Positions 9,196 to 20,273 are shown, counted from the stretch's first letter. The stretch is DNA of 64,000 bases from Intestinimonas massiliensis (ex Afouda et al. 2020) (GCF_001244995.1 NZ_LN869529.1:1878957-1942956), one strand, 5' to 3'. Notes: generated from the sequence alone by a model not told the origin. A program made the numbers and translations.

Positions 9196-12018
9196 ATGCT
9201 CGACCACATTTCCGTCAAGGGCGCCCGCGCCAACAACCTGAAAAACATCGACGTGACCATCCCCAGGGACAAGCTGGTGGTGCTGACCGGCCTGTCCGGC
9301 TCGGGCAAGTCCTCCCTGGCCTTTGACACCATCTACGCCGAGGGGCAGCGCCGCTACGTGGAGTCCCTGTCCTCCTATGCCCGGATGTTCCTGGGCCAGA
9401 TGGAGAAGCCCGACGTGGACTACATCGACGGCCTCTCCCCCGCCATCTCCATCGACCAGAAGACCACCTCCAAAAACCCCCGCTCCACCGTGGGCACCGT
9501 CACCGAGATCTACGACTACCTCCGCCTGCTGTGGGCCCGGGTGGGCACTCCCCACTGTCCCAAGTGCGGCAAGGAGATCCGGCAGCAGACCGTGGACCAG
9601 ATCATCGACCAGGTGATGGCCCTGCCCCCGGCCACCCGCATCCAGGTCATGGCCCCCGTCATCCGGGGCAAGAAGGGCGAGCACCTGAAGATCTTCGAGG
9701 ACGCCCGCAAGTCCGGCTACGTCCGGGTGCGGGCCGACGGGTCCATCTACGACCTGACGGAGGAGATCCGGCTGGATAAGAATAAAAAGCACAACATCGA
9801 GGTGGTGGTGGACCGCCTGGTCATCAAGGAGGACATGGCCCGCCGCCTCACCGACTCGGTGGAGATCGCCGCCAACCTGTCCGGCGGCCTGGTGGTGGTC
9901 AACATCGTGGGGGAGGACCGGGACATCCTCTTCTCCCAGAACTACGCCTGCGAGGACTGCGGCATCTCCATCGAGGAGCTCTCCCCCCGGATGTTCTCCT
10001 TCAACAACCCCTTTGGGGCCTGCCCCACCTGCACCGGCCTGGGGGCTCAGCTCAAGGTGGACCCGGCCCTCATCATCCCCAACCCCGGTCTCTCCATTCT
10101 GGAGGGGGCCATCACCGCCTCGGGCTGGAACAACGTCAAGTCCGACTCCATCTCCCGCATGTATTTCGAGGCCCTGGCCCAGAAGTACAAATTCAAGCTG
10201 AACACCCCGGTGAAGGACCTGCCGCCGGAGGTGCTGGACGTCATTCTGTACGGCACCAAGGGGGAGAAGCTGAAGCTGACCTACGACCGGGCCAACGGCC
10301 AGGGGACGCTGTACCAGGCCTTCGAGGGCGTGGTGAACAACCTGGAGCGCCGCTACCGGGAGACCCAGTCCGACGGGATGCGCCGGGAGCTGGAGGAGTG
10401 CATGACCGAGCGGCCCTGTCCCGACTGCGGCGGCAAACGGCTGCGGAAGGAGGCCCTGGCGGTCACCGTGGGGGGCATCAGCATCTACGCGTTCTGCCAG
10501 AAGCCGGTGACCGAGGCCCTGGCCTTCGTGGACGCGCTGGAGCTCTCTGCCCAGAAGATGCTCATCGCCGCGCGCATTTTGAAGGAGATCAAGAGCCGGC
10601 TGGGCTTTCTCCAGTCGGTGGGCCTACAGTACCTGACCCTGAACCGGGCGGCCGCCTCCCTGTCCGGCGGCGAGAGCCAGCGCATCCGCCTGGCTACCCA
10701 GATCGGCTCCTCTCTGATGGGGGTGCTGTATATCTTGGACGAGCCCTCCATCGGCCTGCACCAGCGGGACAACGACAAGCTGCTGGCCACCCTCAAGCAC
10801 CTGCGGGACCTGGGCAACACCCTTCTGGTGGTGGAGCACGACGAGGACACCATGCGCCAGGCCGACTATATCGTGGACATCGGCCCCGGGGCCGGGGTCC
10901 ACGGCGGACAGGTGGTGGCCTGCGGCACCGCCGAGGAGGTCATGAACACCCCCGGCTCCATCACCGGCGACTACCTGTCCGGGCGCAAAACGATTCCCGT
11001 CCCTGCCCAGCGGCGGGCGGGCAACGGCCACACGCTCACCATCCGGGGGGCGGCGGAAAACAACCTGCGGCACGTGGACGTTTCCATTCCCCTAGGCACC
11101 TTCACCTGCGTCACCGGCGTGTCCGGCTCGGGCAAGTCCTCCCTCATCAACGAGATCCTCTACAAAAGGCTGGGGGCCGACCTGAACCGGGTCAAGGTCC
11201 GCCCGGGCAAGCACGACTCCATCGAGGGCGAGGAGTTTTTGGACAAGGTCATCAACATCGACCAGTCCCCCATCGGCCGCACCCCCCGGTCCAACCCGGC
11301 CACCTACACCGGGCTGTTCAACGACATTCGGGACCTGTTCGCCACCACGGCCGACGCCAAGGCCCGCGGCTATGGGCCCGGCCGGTTCTCCTTCAACGTC
11401 CGAGGCGGCCGGTGCGAGGCCTGCGCCGGCGACGGCCTCATTAAGATCGAGATGCACTTCCTCCCCGATATCTATGTGCCCTGCGAGGTCTGCAAGGGCA
11501 AGCGCTACAACCGGGAGACCCTGGAGGTGCGCTACAAGGGCAAGAACATCTATGAGGTGCTGGAGATGACGGTGGAGGAGGCCCTGGGCTTCTTCGAGCA
11601 CCTGCCCAGGCTGTACAACAAGCTCCAGACCCTGTACGAGGTGGGCCTGAGCTACGTCAAGCTGGGTCAGCCCTCCACCGAGCTGTCCGGCGGCGAGGCC
11701 CAGCGGGTCAAGCTGGCCACCGAGCTGGCCAAGCGCTCCACGGGTAAGACCATCTATATTCTGGACGAGCCCACCACCGGCCTGCACACCGCCGACGTCC
11801 ACAAGCTCATCGAGGTGCTCCAGAAGCTGGTGGACGCGGGCAACAGCGTGGTGGTCATCGAGCACAATCTGGACGTCATCAAGACGGCGGATCATATTAT
11901 CGACCTGGGCCCCGAGGGCGGCGACGGCGGCGGCGGCATCGTCTGCACCGGCACCCCCGAGGAGGTGGCCCAGTGCAGCGCCTCCTACACCGGCCGCTAC
12001 CTCAAGCGCATGCTGTAG
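9196..12018 (+). CDS. uvrA: Excinuclease ABC subunit A
   Basis: This 940-residue UvrA is full length. It has two ABC ATPase modules ([20 protein letters not shown] near residue 32 and [15 protein letters not shown] near 640). Two LSGGE signatures ([26 protein letters not shown]) and zinc-binding CxxC pairs ([35 protein letters not shown]) are also present. It finds DNA lesions and loads UvrB. The start ATG follows AAAGGAG. Regulation probably comes from the LexA-like sites in front of uvrB. Confidence 0.97.
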   Translation: MLDHISVKGARANNLKNIDVTIPRDKLVVLTGLSGSGKSSLAFDTIYAEGQRRYVESLSSYARMFLGQMEKPDVDYIDGLSPAISIDQKTTSKNPRSTVGTVTEIYDYLRLLWARVGTPHCPKCGKEIRQQTVDQIIDQVMALPPATRIQVMAPVIRGKKGEHLKIFEDARKSGYVRVRADGSIYDLTEEIRLDKNKKHNIEVVVDRLVIKEDMARRLTDSVEIAANLSGGLVVVNIVGEDRDILFSQNYACEDCGISIEELSPRMFSFNNPFGACPTCTGLGAQLKVDPALIIPNPGLSILEGAITASGWNNVKSDSISRMYFEALAQKYKFKLNTPVKDLPPEVLDVILYGTKGEKLKLTYDRANGQGTLYQAFEGVVNNLERRYRETQSDGMRRELEECMTERPCPDCGGKRLRKEALAVTVGGISIYAFCQKPVTEALAFVDALELSAQKMLIAARILKEIKSRLGFLQSVGLQYLTLNRAAASLSGGESQRIRLATQIGSSLMGVLYILDEPSIGLHQRDNDKLLATLKHLRDLGNTLLVVEHDEDTMRQADYIVDIGPGAGVHGGQVVACGTAEEVMNTPGSITGDYLSGRKTIPVPAQRRAGNGHTLTIRGAAENNLRHVDVSIPLGTFTCVTGVSGSGKSSLINEILYKRLGADLNRVKVRPGKHDSIEGEEFLDKVINIDQSPIGRTPRSNPATYTGLFNDIRDLFATTADAKARGYGPGRFSFNVRGGRCEACAGDGLIKIEMHFLPDIYVPCEVCKGKRYNRETLEVRYKGKNIYEVLEMTVEEALGFFEHLPRLYNKLQTLYEVGLSYVKLGQPSTELSGGEAQRVKLATELAKRSTGKTIYILDEPTTGLHTADVHKLIEVLQKLVDAGNSVVVIEHNLDVIKTADHIIDLGPEGGDGGGGIVCTGTPEEVAQCSASYTGRYLKRML

Positions 12019-12117
12019 GGGCTGGGTCCTCCTCCAAATTTTTATGAAATCTTCCTGTTATACCCCCGCCGCTTATGGTAGAATAAAGGTACCCTTTCTG
12101 CCGATGAGGTGACACAC

Positions 12118-12612
12118 TTGGATTTTGCACAGTGGCTGACGGAAAATCCCGCCGGCGAGCTTTTCTATACCTTTCTCATCGCCATGCTCCCGGTGGTGGA
12201 GCTGCGGGGCGCCATTCCCGTGGGCGTGGGGATGCTGGGGCGCAGCGCCCTGCCCTCGGTGTACCTGGCCGCCGTGCTGGGCAACATGCTCCCCGTACCC
12301 TTCATCATCGTCTATATCCGCCGCATCTTCCAGTGGCTGCGCAGGCGCAGCCGCCGCCTGGACGGCCTGGTGACCCGTCTGGAGACCAAAGCCCACCTGA
12401 AGGGCCGGATGGTCACTCGGTACAAGTACCTGGGGCTTTGCATCCTGGTGGCCATTCCTCTGCCCGGCACCGGGGCCTGGACCGGAGCTCTGGTGGCCGC
12501 CTTCTTGGATATGCGGCTGCGCAGCGCCGTGCCCGCTATTTTCCTGGGCGTGGTCATCGCCGGGATTCTGGTATCCCTGGTCACCGGCGGCGTGATCGCG
12601 GCATTTTTTTAA
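12118..12612 (+). CDS. Small multidrug export-type membrane protein (COG2426-like)
   Basis: The 164-residue product has about four or five membrane helices and the family start LPVVELRGAIPVGVG near residues 27-41, plus GTGAWTGALVAAF near 120. I start at TTG 12118 because GAGGTGA (12105-12111) sits 6 bases before it. The in-frame GTG at 12109 overlaps that site and has none of its own. Members are annotated as putative small multidrug exporters, but transport has little direct support. Confidence 0.75.
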   Translation: MDFAQWLTENPAGELFYTFLIAMLPVVELRGAIPVGVGMLGRSALPSVYLAAVLGNMLPVPFIIVYIRRIFQWLRRRSRRLDGLVTRLETKAHLKGRMVTRYKYLGLCILVAIPLPGTGAWTGALVAAFLDMRLRSAVPAIFLGVVIAGILVSLVTGGVIAAFF

Positions 12613-12614
12613 GG

Positions 12615-12775
12615 GATTGCCGCATAATTCAACGCGTGCAGATTGGAGCGAAAATTTCTGCCTCAAAAAGGCGCAAAACCACAGGAATACTTTGTGTATT
12701 GCAAGGTTTTGCAACGCATTTGTGGGGCAAATTGGCCGCCAAGACGTGTGTGGGGAATTGTGCGGTGATGCCTTA
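12615..12775. repeat. Long imperfect palindromic element
   Basis: The two halves of this stretch are rough reverse complements. The outer arms CCGCATAATTC and GAATTGTGCGG pair, and the inner arms GCAAAACC and GGTTTTGC close an AATAC/GTATT stem. It is AT-richer than its surroundings and holds no supported gene. A miniature repeat (MITE/REP type) or a folded RNA would both fit. Confidence 0.5.
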
Positions 12776-12820
12776 ACAAACGCCCCCTTTTCCGCATAGA
12801 ATGGCGCGGAGGTGGGTATT

Positions 12821-13159
12821 GTGCTGCAAGCAATCGTGGAAATTCTGCTGTCCCTTCTGGCCGTTTTCGGGCTGCTCTGTCTGAGCTGGCTGCTCTTCGG
12901 GCGGCTGCTCTCCCCCGCGTCCTGGTCCGCCCCGGCCTATGCCGTGGTGCCTGCCCGGGGGGATGGAGCCGGTCTGGAGCAGACGGTGAAGGGACTTTTG
13001 TGGCTCCGGGCGGGCCATCTGGAGCGCTTCACCCTGGTCATCGCCGACGCCGGGCTGGACAGTGAGGGCCGCAGGCTGGCCCGGCTGCTGGCGGACCGGG
13101 AACCAGGGGTGCTCCTGTGCCCGCTGGCCGCGCTGCCCGACCGGCTGACGGAGGGCTAA
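12821..13159 (+). CDS. Small membrane-anchored protein upstream of recD2, unknown function
   Basis: The 112-residue product has one N-terminal membrane helix (about residues 4-28, ILLSLLAVFGLLCLSWLLFG) and a cytoplasmic region that ends in an Arg/Leu-rich stretch. I begin at GTG 12821, six bases after GGAGGTG. An in-frame GTG at 12812 would lie inside that ribosome binding site. It ends 24 bases before recD2 and is likely cotranscribed with it. I recognise no family. Confidence 0.6.
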   Translation: MLQAIVEILLSLLAVFGLLCLSWLLFGRLLSPASWSAPAYAVVPARGDGAGLEQTVKGLLWLRAGHLERFTLVIADAGLDSEGRRLARLLADREPGVLLCPLAALPDRLTEG

Positions 13160-13183
13160 CCCAGAACGGGAGGTCGAGTACAT

Positions 13184-15397
13184 ATGGAGGAGACCCCGGC
13201 GCTGCACAGCATCGACGGGACGGTGGACGCGGTGATCTTCCAGAACGAGGAAAACGGCTACACCGTCCTGCGTCTGGAGGTGGGCGCTCCGGAGCCGGTG
13301 ACGGTGGTGGGGTGTATCCCCGGCGTGGCGCCCGGCGAAGGACTGACCGTCACCGGCACCTGGGGCCGCCACGCCTCGTACGGGGAGCAGTTCAAGGCCG
13401 AATCGGTGGAGCGCCGGGTCCCCGCCGGGGAGAAGGCCATGCTGGAGTACCTGTCCTCCGGCATCCTCAAGGGGGTGGGCGCCGCCACCGCCCGGCGGCT
13501 GGTGGAGGAGTTCGGCGCCGACCTTTTCACGGTGCTGGAGGAGCAGCCGGAATTGCTGACCAAAATCAAGGGCATCACCCGGAAGCGGGCCCTGGAGATC
13601 GGGGCGTCCTTCCGGCTCCAGATGGGGATGCGGCGGCTGCTGGACTTTCTGTCGGCCAACGGCCTGCCCCTCCAGTTGGGGATGCCCCTCTACCGCCGCT
13701 ACGGCGTCCAGGCTCTGGAGGTGCTCCGGGACAACCCCTATTTGCTGGTGGACGAGGAGCTGGGGGTGGGCTTTTCCGCCGCCGACCAGTTGGCCCTCCG
13801 CCTGGGCATGGAGGGGGACGACCCCCAGCGGTTGGAGGCGGGGCTTCTGTTCGAGCTGTCCCACAACCTGATGAACGGCCACACCTTTTTGCCCCGGCGC
13901 AAGCTGCTGTGGGCCACGGGGGCCCTCATCGGCCTGGAGGACGCCGAGCCCCTGGAGGACGCTCTGACCACGCTCGTCGAACGGGGCGAGGTGGTCCGGG
14001 AATCCATCGCCGGGGAGGACGCCTGCTATCTGGCCCCCATGCAGGAGGCGGAGGAATACGTGGCCTTCCGCCTGGCCGAGATGGCCGCCCACGAGCTGCT
14101 CCCCCCGGCGGGGCTGGACGGACTCATCGGGCGCATCGAGGCCGAGCAGGGCATCACCTATGCTCCCCAGCAGCGGCAGGCGGTGGATCTGGCCGCCCGG
14201 TCCCAGGTGATGCTGCTCACCGGCGGCCCCGGCACAGGCAAGACCACCTCCCTGCGGGGGGTGCTGGCTCTCTTCGACGCCCTGGGGCTGGAGACCGCCC
14301 TGGCGGCCCCCACCGGCCGTGCGGCCAAGCGCCTGGGGGAGACCTGCGGGGTGGAGGCGCTGACCATCCACCGGCTGCTGGAGACCCAGTTCGACGACCA
14401 CACCGGCCAGTTGGTCTTCTCCCACTGCGAGGACGATCCCCTCCGGGCCGACGCCGTCATCGTGGACGAGACCTCCATGGTGGATATCTCCCTGATGCGG
14501 GCCCTGCTGGCCGCCCTGCGGGGGGACTGCCGCCTGATCCTGGTGGGGGACCCGGACCAGCTCCCCTCGGTGGGGCCGGGCAACCTGCTGTCCGATCTGA
14601 TCCGCAGCGGGCGGGTGCCCATGGTGCGGCTGACCGAGATCTTCCGTCAGGCCGCCGAGAGCGCCATCGTCATGAACGCCCACAGCGTCAACCGGGGCGA
14701 GGTGCCCGACCTGCATAACAACAAAAAGGACTTTTTCTTTCTTCGCCGCCGGGACCCCCAGCGGACGGCGGACACCATTGTGGAGCTGTGCCGGACCCGC
14801 CTGCCGGAAAAGATGGGCATACCGGCGGAGCAGATCCAGGTCCTCTCCCCCACCCGCAAGCACACCACCGGCACCCAATCTCTCAACGCCGCCCTCCAGG
14901 CGGCCCTGAATCCCCCGGCGGAGGACAAGCCGGAGCGGCGCTTCGGCCCCTTTCTCTTCCGGCAGGGGGACCGGGTGATGCAGGTGCGGAACAACTACGA
15001 CCTGATGTGGAAGGCGGCGGACGGCCTGAGCTCGGGCCTGGGGGTGTTCAACGGGGATGTGGGCCGCATCACCGGGATCGACCCCCGGGATGAGCGGATC
15101 ACGGTGGACTTTGAGGGGCGGATCGTGGCGTACACCCCCGACCTGCTGGGCGAGCTGGAGCCCGCCTACGCCATGACCGTCCACAAGGCCCAGGGCAGCG
15201 AGTACCGGGCGGTGATCCTGGCGGCCTGTGACGGAGCCCCCATGCTGCTGACCCGGGGGGTGCTCTACACGGCCATCACCCGGGCCCGGGAGCTGTTTAT
15301 CGTGGTGGGGGACGAGGGCAAGGTGGTCCAGATGGTCCACAACGACCGGCAGCAGCGGCGCTATTCCGGCCTGCGGGCCCGGCTGTCCGCGCCCTAA
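13184..15397 (+). CDS. recD2: RecD2-type ATP-dependent 5'-3' DNA helicase
   Basis: This 737-residue SF1B helicase has the extended N-terminus typical of RecD2 (RecD without RecBC). Signatures are a helix-hairpin-helix stretch (LSSGILKGVGAATARRLVEEFG, about 88-108), Walker A LTGGPGTGKTT near 345, Walker B VIVDETSMVD near 425, VGDPDQLPSVGPG near 455, and C-terminal YAMTVHKAQGSEY and LYTAITRAREL. The ATG follows GGGAGGT. The family is linked to DNA repair and replication-fork processing. Its stop overlaps the stop of a convergent, foreign-looking gene by a few bases. Confidence 0.93.
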   Translation: MEETPALHSIDGTVDAVIFQNEENGYTVLRLEVGAPEPVTVVGCIPGVAPGEGLTVTGTWGRHASYGEQFKAESVERRVPAGEKAMLEYLSSGILKGVGAATARRLVEEFGADLFTVLEEQPELLTKIKGITRKRALEIGASFRLQMGMRRLLDFLSANGLPLQLGMPLYRRYGVQALEVLRDNPYLLVDEELGVGFSAADQLALRLGMEGDDPQRLEAGLLFELSHNLMNGHTFLPRRKLLWATGALIGLEDAEPLEDALTTLVERGEVVRESIAGEDACYLAPMQEAEEYVAFRLAEMAAHELLPPAGLDGLIGRIEAEQGITYAPQQRQAVDLAARSQVMLLTGGPGTGKTTSLRGVLALFDALGLETALAAPTGRAAKRLGETCGVEALTIHRLLETQFDDHTGQLVFSHCEDDPLRADAVIVDETSMVDISLMRALLAALRGDCRLILVGDPDQLPSVGPGNLLSDLIRSGRVPMVRLTEIFRQAAESAIVMNAHSVNRGEVPDLHNNKKDFFFLRRRDPQRTADTIVELCRTRLPEKMGIPAEQIQVLSPTRKHTTGTQSLNAALQAALNPPAEDKPERRFGPFLFRQGDRVMQVRNNYDLMWKAADGLSSGLGVFNGDVGRITGIDPRDERITVDFEGRIVAYTPDLLGELEPAYAMTVHKAQGSEYRAVILAACDGAPMLLTRGVLYTAITRARELFIVVGDEGKVVQMVHNDRQQRRYSGLRARLSAP

Positions 15398-16131
15398 ATG
15401 GCCGCCTGTCGGCGTGCAGCATAGTCATCCGCCGCCGAAGCAGCGCTTCTTTCGCGCTGGGCCTTCTGCCTAGCAGTCTCTCCGTGCGGTATCCGCAGCT
15501 TATCGTCCATGTAGTCGCTTATAGGCGCTCTAATTCCACGAAGTCCCAGGAACTCGTCCAGCGACAGCCTACCGCCCGCATCCGTGGCGGATAGATCGCC
15601 TTTATGGAGGGCAGACTGGGTATTGCCACCGGCGGAGGAATCTGCTATAATGGGGGCAGAAAGAGTAGGCCCTGTCTCTTGGTACGTTCCGCCATTGGCG
15701 GGATTGCCGTAGGCGGGGCTTACTCCGGGAGACCCAGTCCTAGCGGGCGGCGGATTTATTCCGTTGACACCGCGGGTGGACGGGTCTCCCTCTTTTTGTA
15801 TCTCAGTAATGTCGTGGAACACGCGCCCTCGATCAGTGACCTTTGTCTTTACAATCCCGAAGTATACGTCTGTTTCTGTTTTGAACATCACATAGAAATT
15901 GTCCCACCCTCCGGTCGCTTCCGGATGGTGCCCGTTATCAACGGTATTCAGCAGGAATACGGTCGGTTCGAGTGTGGTGTTCAAATTTGCTCCCGCTTTG
16001 ATCTTTGTGGTTTTCAGATCGGCATCCATCCTGCGGACTGGGAAAGCAAATCCTTTCGTTCCGTTTTTGTCAGTATAGACTTTGTGGTCGGCTTCGACAT
16101 TGAGCACCTTCCCGCGGAATAACCGAATCAT
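15394..16131 (-). CDS. Unknown protein in a foreign-looking 1-kb cassette
   Basis: This 245-residue protein is unusual for the region in codon choice and lower GC. The N-terminal 110 residues look folded (IRLFRGKVLNVEADHKVY, GWDNFYVMFKTETDVYFG). The middle is Gly/Pro/Ser-rich and the end is a charged helix (RQKAQRERSAASAADDYAARRQ). The pattern of a small beta domain (YFGIVKTKVTDRGRVFHDI) loosely recalls the nuclease-like C-terminal domains found on phage and mobile-element proteins, but I cannot confirm that. No clear ribosome binding site precedes the ATG, and it may be a fragment. Its stop overlaps the recD2 stop. Confidence 0.45.
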   Translation of the reverse strand: MIRLFRGKVLNVEADHKVYTDKNGTKGFAFPVRRMDADLKTTKIKAGANLNTTLEPTVFLLNTVDNGHHPEATGGWDNFYVMFKTETDVYFGIVKTKVTDRGRVFHDITEIQKEGDPSTRGVNGINPPPARTGSPGVSPAYGNPANGGTYQETGPTLSAPIIADSSAGGNTQSALHKGDLSATDAGGRLSLDEFLGLRGIRAPISDYMDDKLRIPHGETARQKAQRERSAASAADDYAARRQAAI

Positions 16132-16155
16132 GTATTTTCGTATCGCTTAGGATGT

Positions 16156-16191
16156 GGGAAGGGCGGAGAGTCTTCACTCTCCGCCCTTCCC
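16156..16191. terminator. Perfect hairpin at the end of the 60-residue gene
   Basis: A 16-bp perfect stem (GGGAAGGGCGGAGAGT with its complement) has a 4-base loop and overlaps the stop codon of the 60-residue gene. No U-tract follows on the minus strand, so termination is only possible. Confidence 0.5.
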
Positions 16192-16356
16192 GTCCCGCGC
16201 GATAAAAATTTCCTCCGCGTCCCGCTGCCCCCGGCGCAGACGGTCCGCCGCCGCGCCGAAGTTTTGCTGTGCCATGGCCTCCAATGCCTCTGTGACCGCC
16301 CGGAAAAGCCCGAAATACATCTTCCGGTAGAGCACCTCACTCTTATCATCGTCCAT
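16174..16356 (-). CDS. Small protein of unknown function in the 1-kb cassette
   Basis: The 60-residue product starts at the ATG at 16356, chosen because GGAGGG lies 5 bases before it; an ATG 24 bases upstream has no such site. It is mostly helical (YRKMYFGLFRAVTEALEAMAQQNFGAAADRLRRGQ) and ends in an acidic/Lys tail. The shape resembles small helical proteins of prophages, but I do not recognise a family. A promoter overlapped by a perfect palindrome lies just upstream. Confidence 0.6.
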   Translation of the reverse strand: MDDDKSEVLYRKMYFGLFRAVTEALEAMAQQNFGAAADRLRRGQRDAEEIFIARDGKGGE

Positions 16357-16368
16357 ACTATCCCTCCA

Positions 16369-16395
16369 TTTTGTAATCACATTATGATTACAAAA
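16369..16395 (-). promoter_or_regulatory. Palindromic operator over the promoter of the 60-residue gene
   Basis: TTTTGTAATCA and TGATTACAAAA form a perfect 11-bp inverted repeat with a 5-base spacer. On the minus strand it covers the CATAAT -10 box and much of the 17-base spacer of a TTTATA...CATAAT promoter. A repressor bound here would block transcription of the gene ending at 16174. Confidence 0.5.
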
Positions 16396-16420
16396 TTGTA
16401 CATTATAAACTTTATGATGA

Positions 16421-16457
16421 ACCGCCTTCGGCCGAATAACGGCCGAAGGCGGTTTTT
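16421..16457 (+). terminator. Plus-strand intrinsic terminator with no adjacent plus-strand gene
   Basis: A perfect 13-bp stem (ACCGCCTTCGGCC) with a 7-base loop is followed by TTTTTT on the plus strand. The nearest upstream plus-strand gene is recD2, which ends 1 kb earlier. The two genes in between face the other way. Confidence 0.75.
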
Positions 16458-16844
16458 TCAGTCTTGTGCTCTTCCCTCCCGGTACTGCTCCAGGAACGCT
16501 TCGTCCTGGATCTCCAGGCCCCGTTCTCCGGCCCGGCCCTCCATGTGGTGGGTGAATTCATGGGCCAGCGTGCCGTAAAGCTCCTCCTCCCAGTCCTCCT
16601 GCCGCCAGTTCTCCTGCCGGGCCAGGGCGGCGAAGGAGCCGTAGTACAGATTGATGAACTTTCCCATCATACCGCTGTTGCGGTATTCCCCCATGATGTA
16701 GAGCTCCCCCTCCGGGAACTCCGGATCGTGCTTGGCCTCGGGCAGCAGGCAGATGCCCCCATTGAGCTCGTCGTAAAATTCCGGTGGGAACTCCTCGGCC
16801 ATCCGGTCCAGCAGCTCCCCCGCCTGTTCAAAGGACAGGACCAT
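16458..16844 (-). CDS. Zincin-type metallopeptidase family protein
   Basis: The 128-residue protein carries the zinc-metalloprotease helix LAHEFTHHMEG (HExxH) near residues 92-102 with a following acidic stretch (EIQDEAFLEQY), as in the small DUF1025/zincin_1 family. The substrate is unknown. The ATG at 16844 follows AAGGAGGG and begins 2 bases after the tex stop, so it is the second gene of a tex operon. A much longer frame running upstream into tex is a reading-frame shadow. Confidence 0.8.
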   Translation of the reverse strand: MVLSFEQAGELLDRMAEEFPPEFYDELNGGICLLPEAKHDPEFPEGELYIMGEYRNSGMMGKFINLYYGSFAALARQENWRQEDWEEELYGTLAHEFTHHMEGRAGERGLEIQDEAFLEQYREGRAQD

Positions 16845-16846
16845 TT

Positions 16847-19012
<2,166 letters not shown>

Positions 19013-19064
19013 AGGTTACTCCTTTGCAGTGATGTACGGTGTATTTTACCACACTCCGCCCACG

Positions 19065-19092
19065 AAAAAAAGGACGAGCCGCCCGCCCGTCC
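19065..19092 (-). terminator. Terminator of the flavodoxin gene
   Basis: On the minus strand GGACGGGC pairs with GCTCGTCC and is followed by seven Ts, 11 bases after the flavodoxin stop codon. Confidence 0.8.
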
Positions 19093-19102
19093 CTCTTTTC
19101 TC

Positions 19103-19630
19103 TCACCACGCGCCCTTCAGGGTGGCGAATTCCGCCAGCTTTTTCCCCTCCCAGGGCCGGATCTTGATGGAGCGCACCCGGTTGCCCGCGGGCACGCACA
19201 GCCGAAAGGCGGCCAGCTCGGGGGTGCGTTCCATGTCCCCGGTCACGTATAGCAGCACCCGCCGGCCGGTGTACTTCAGCCGGGAGGCATACTCAATAAG
19301 AGGGCGGGCCAGCCCTCCCAGATAGGCCGCCCCGCCGAAGATCAGCAGGTCGTAGCCCATGGGGTCGTACTCCAGCCGCCGGGAGGGGTGGTTTACCGTG
19401 ACGGTGTAACCGGCCTGAGCCAGCGCCTCGGCCAGTGTCTGGGCCGCCAGGCGGTTGCCGCCCCGGTTGGAGGGCTGGTAGATCAGCAGGGCCCTTTTAA
19501 AGCCCACGCCGTAGATGGTCTCGTGGGGCTTATGGACCTGGTCCCGCTGATTCAGGACCCGGTAGAGCAGAAGGACCGTCAGGCCCGCCAGCAGCCCGGC
19601 AATCAGCACTCCCCATCCCAGCGCCGGCAT
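19103..19630 (-). CDS. Membrane-anchored flavodoxin-like protein
   Basis: This 175-residue protein has one N-terminal membrane helix (WGVLIAGLLAGLTVLLLYRVL, about residues 5-26). A flavodoxin fold follows, with the phosphate-loop-like LIYQPSNRGGNRLAAQTLAEAL near 50-72, LLIFGGAAYLGGLARPLIEYASRL near 104-127 and VLLYVTGDM. It probably binds FMN at the inner membrane; the partner is unknown. The ATG has GGAAAGGAGG upstream. Its extended -10 box is inside the left end repeat of the integrated element, so the element now supplies the DNA upstream of its promoter. Confidence 0.75.
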   Translation of the reverse strand: MPALGWGVLIAGLLAGLTVLLLYRVLNQRDQVHKPHETIYGVGFKRALLIYQPSNRGGNRLAAQTLAEALAQAGYTVTVNHPSRRLEYDPMGYDLLIFGGAAYLGGLARPLIEYASRLKYTGRRVLLYVTGDMERTPELAAFRLCVPAGNRVRSIKIRPWEGKKLAEFATLKGAW

Positions 19631-19656
19631 CGCGCGCCCTCCTTTCCGTTGGTTTT

Positions 19657-19670
19657 TCTTTATTGTACCA
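19657..19670 (+). repeat. Candidate attL (14-bp direct repeat)
   Basis: TCTTTATTGTACCA is identical to 28757-28770. It marks the change from GC-rich backbone to the AT-richer element. On the minus strand it forms the -10 region (TGGTACAAT) of the flavodoxin promoter. Confidence 0.55.
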
Positions 19671-19830
19671 TGAATTGTTCAGTTTTTCACTGAATTTTTG
19701 AGCGTTATTCAGCGCCGCTAACGCTTGCAGTTCAAGGAAGTTCAGTATTTTAGCGTTTGTGGGAACCGCCCCGTTTTAGGGGGTATTAGTAACACAAAAG
19801 CAACACAGTTTTTCCCTTGAAAATTAACTT

Positions 19831-20220
19831 TCAATCCCAAAGGCTAACGGCTACAATATCCGTTTTCTTCAGGGGGTCCCGGCAAGCTGGGCAAACCATA
19901 TCTTTCCCGCTCCTGATCCGGTGCATGGTGGCCCCACAATCACACCGCTGAAGGATTGGAACCCGGACAGGGGCCTTCACAGTGACCGCCAGACGGCTTT
20001 CCAGCTTGCCACAGGCCCCGCATTGGTACATAGCCCTTTCAACGCTCACAGGGGCTTCAGGATGGGCTACAAGGGCCGCTTGTGCCTTGGGGCCATAGAT
20101 ACCCGCCAGAATGCTTTCCCGCTCCATATCGGCTTCCACAGGGGACATGAAGCCCACACCGGAAAGAAGTTCTTCTTCATGGCCGCATTTTGAGCATCTA
20201 TACACATACCCTTTCCCCAT
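19831..20220 (-). CDS. Zinc-ribbon protein at the left end of the satellite
   Basis: This 129-residue protein has three cysteine pairs arranged as zinc ribbons (YRCSKCGHEE at the start, YQCGACGK near 66, RCDCGATMHR and CPACRDP near 92-115). The ATG follows GGGGGTG. An extended -10 (TGCTATACT) lies about 30 bases upstream, after the terminator of the late operon. The gene therefore has its own promoter in the slot where such islands carry accessory genes. No specific function can be read from the sequence; a regulator or a helper-phage interference factor are possibilities only. Confidence 0.7.
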   Translation of the reverse strand: MGKGYVYRCSKCGHEEELLSGVGFMSPVEADMERESILAGIYGPKAQAALVAHPEAPVSVERAMYQCGACGKLESRLAVTVKAPVRVPILQRCDCGATMHRIRSGKDMVCPACRDPLKKTDIVAVSLWD

Positions 20221-20273
20221 ACTGGTTCACCCCCTTTGAATTTCAGTATAGCATACCTGACCAAAAGAAGAAA

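Noticed and set aside
12617..12799. 60-codon plus-strand frame inside the palindromic element
   Set aside because: It has no ribosome binding site and its sequence is determined by the inverted repeat.
19785..19794. The 10-bp attagtaaca repeat (also at 28701) as the attachment core
   Set aside because: A terminator-like hairpin that serves int lies outside it (28712-28753), and the longer 14-bp repeat at the GC boundary fits the ends better. It is more likely an integrase arm site or chance.
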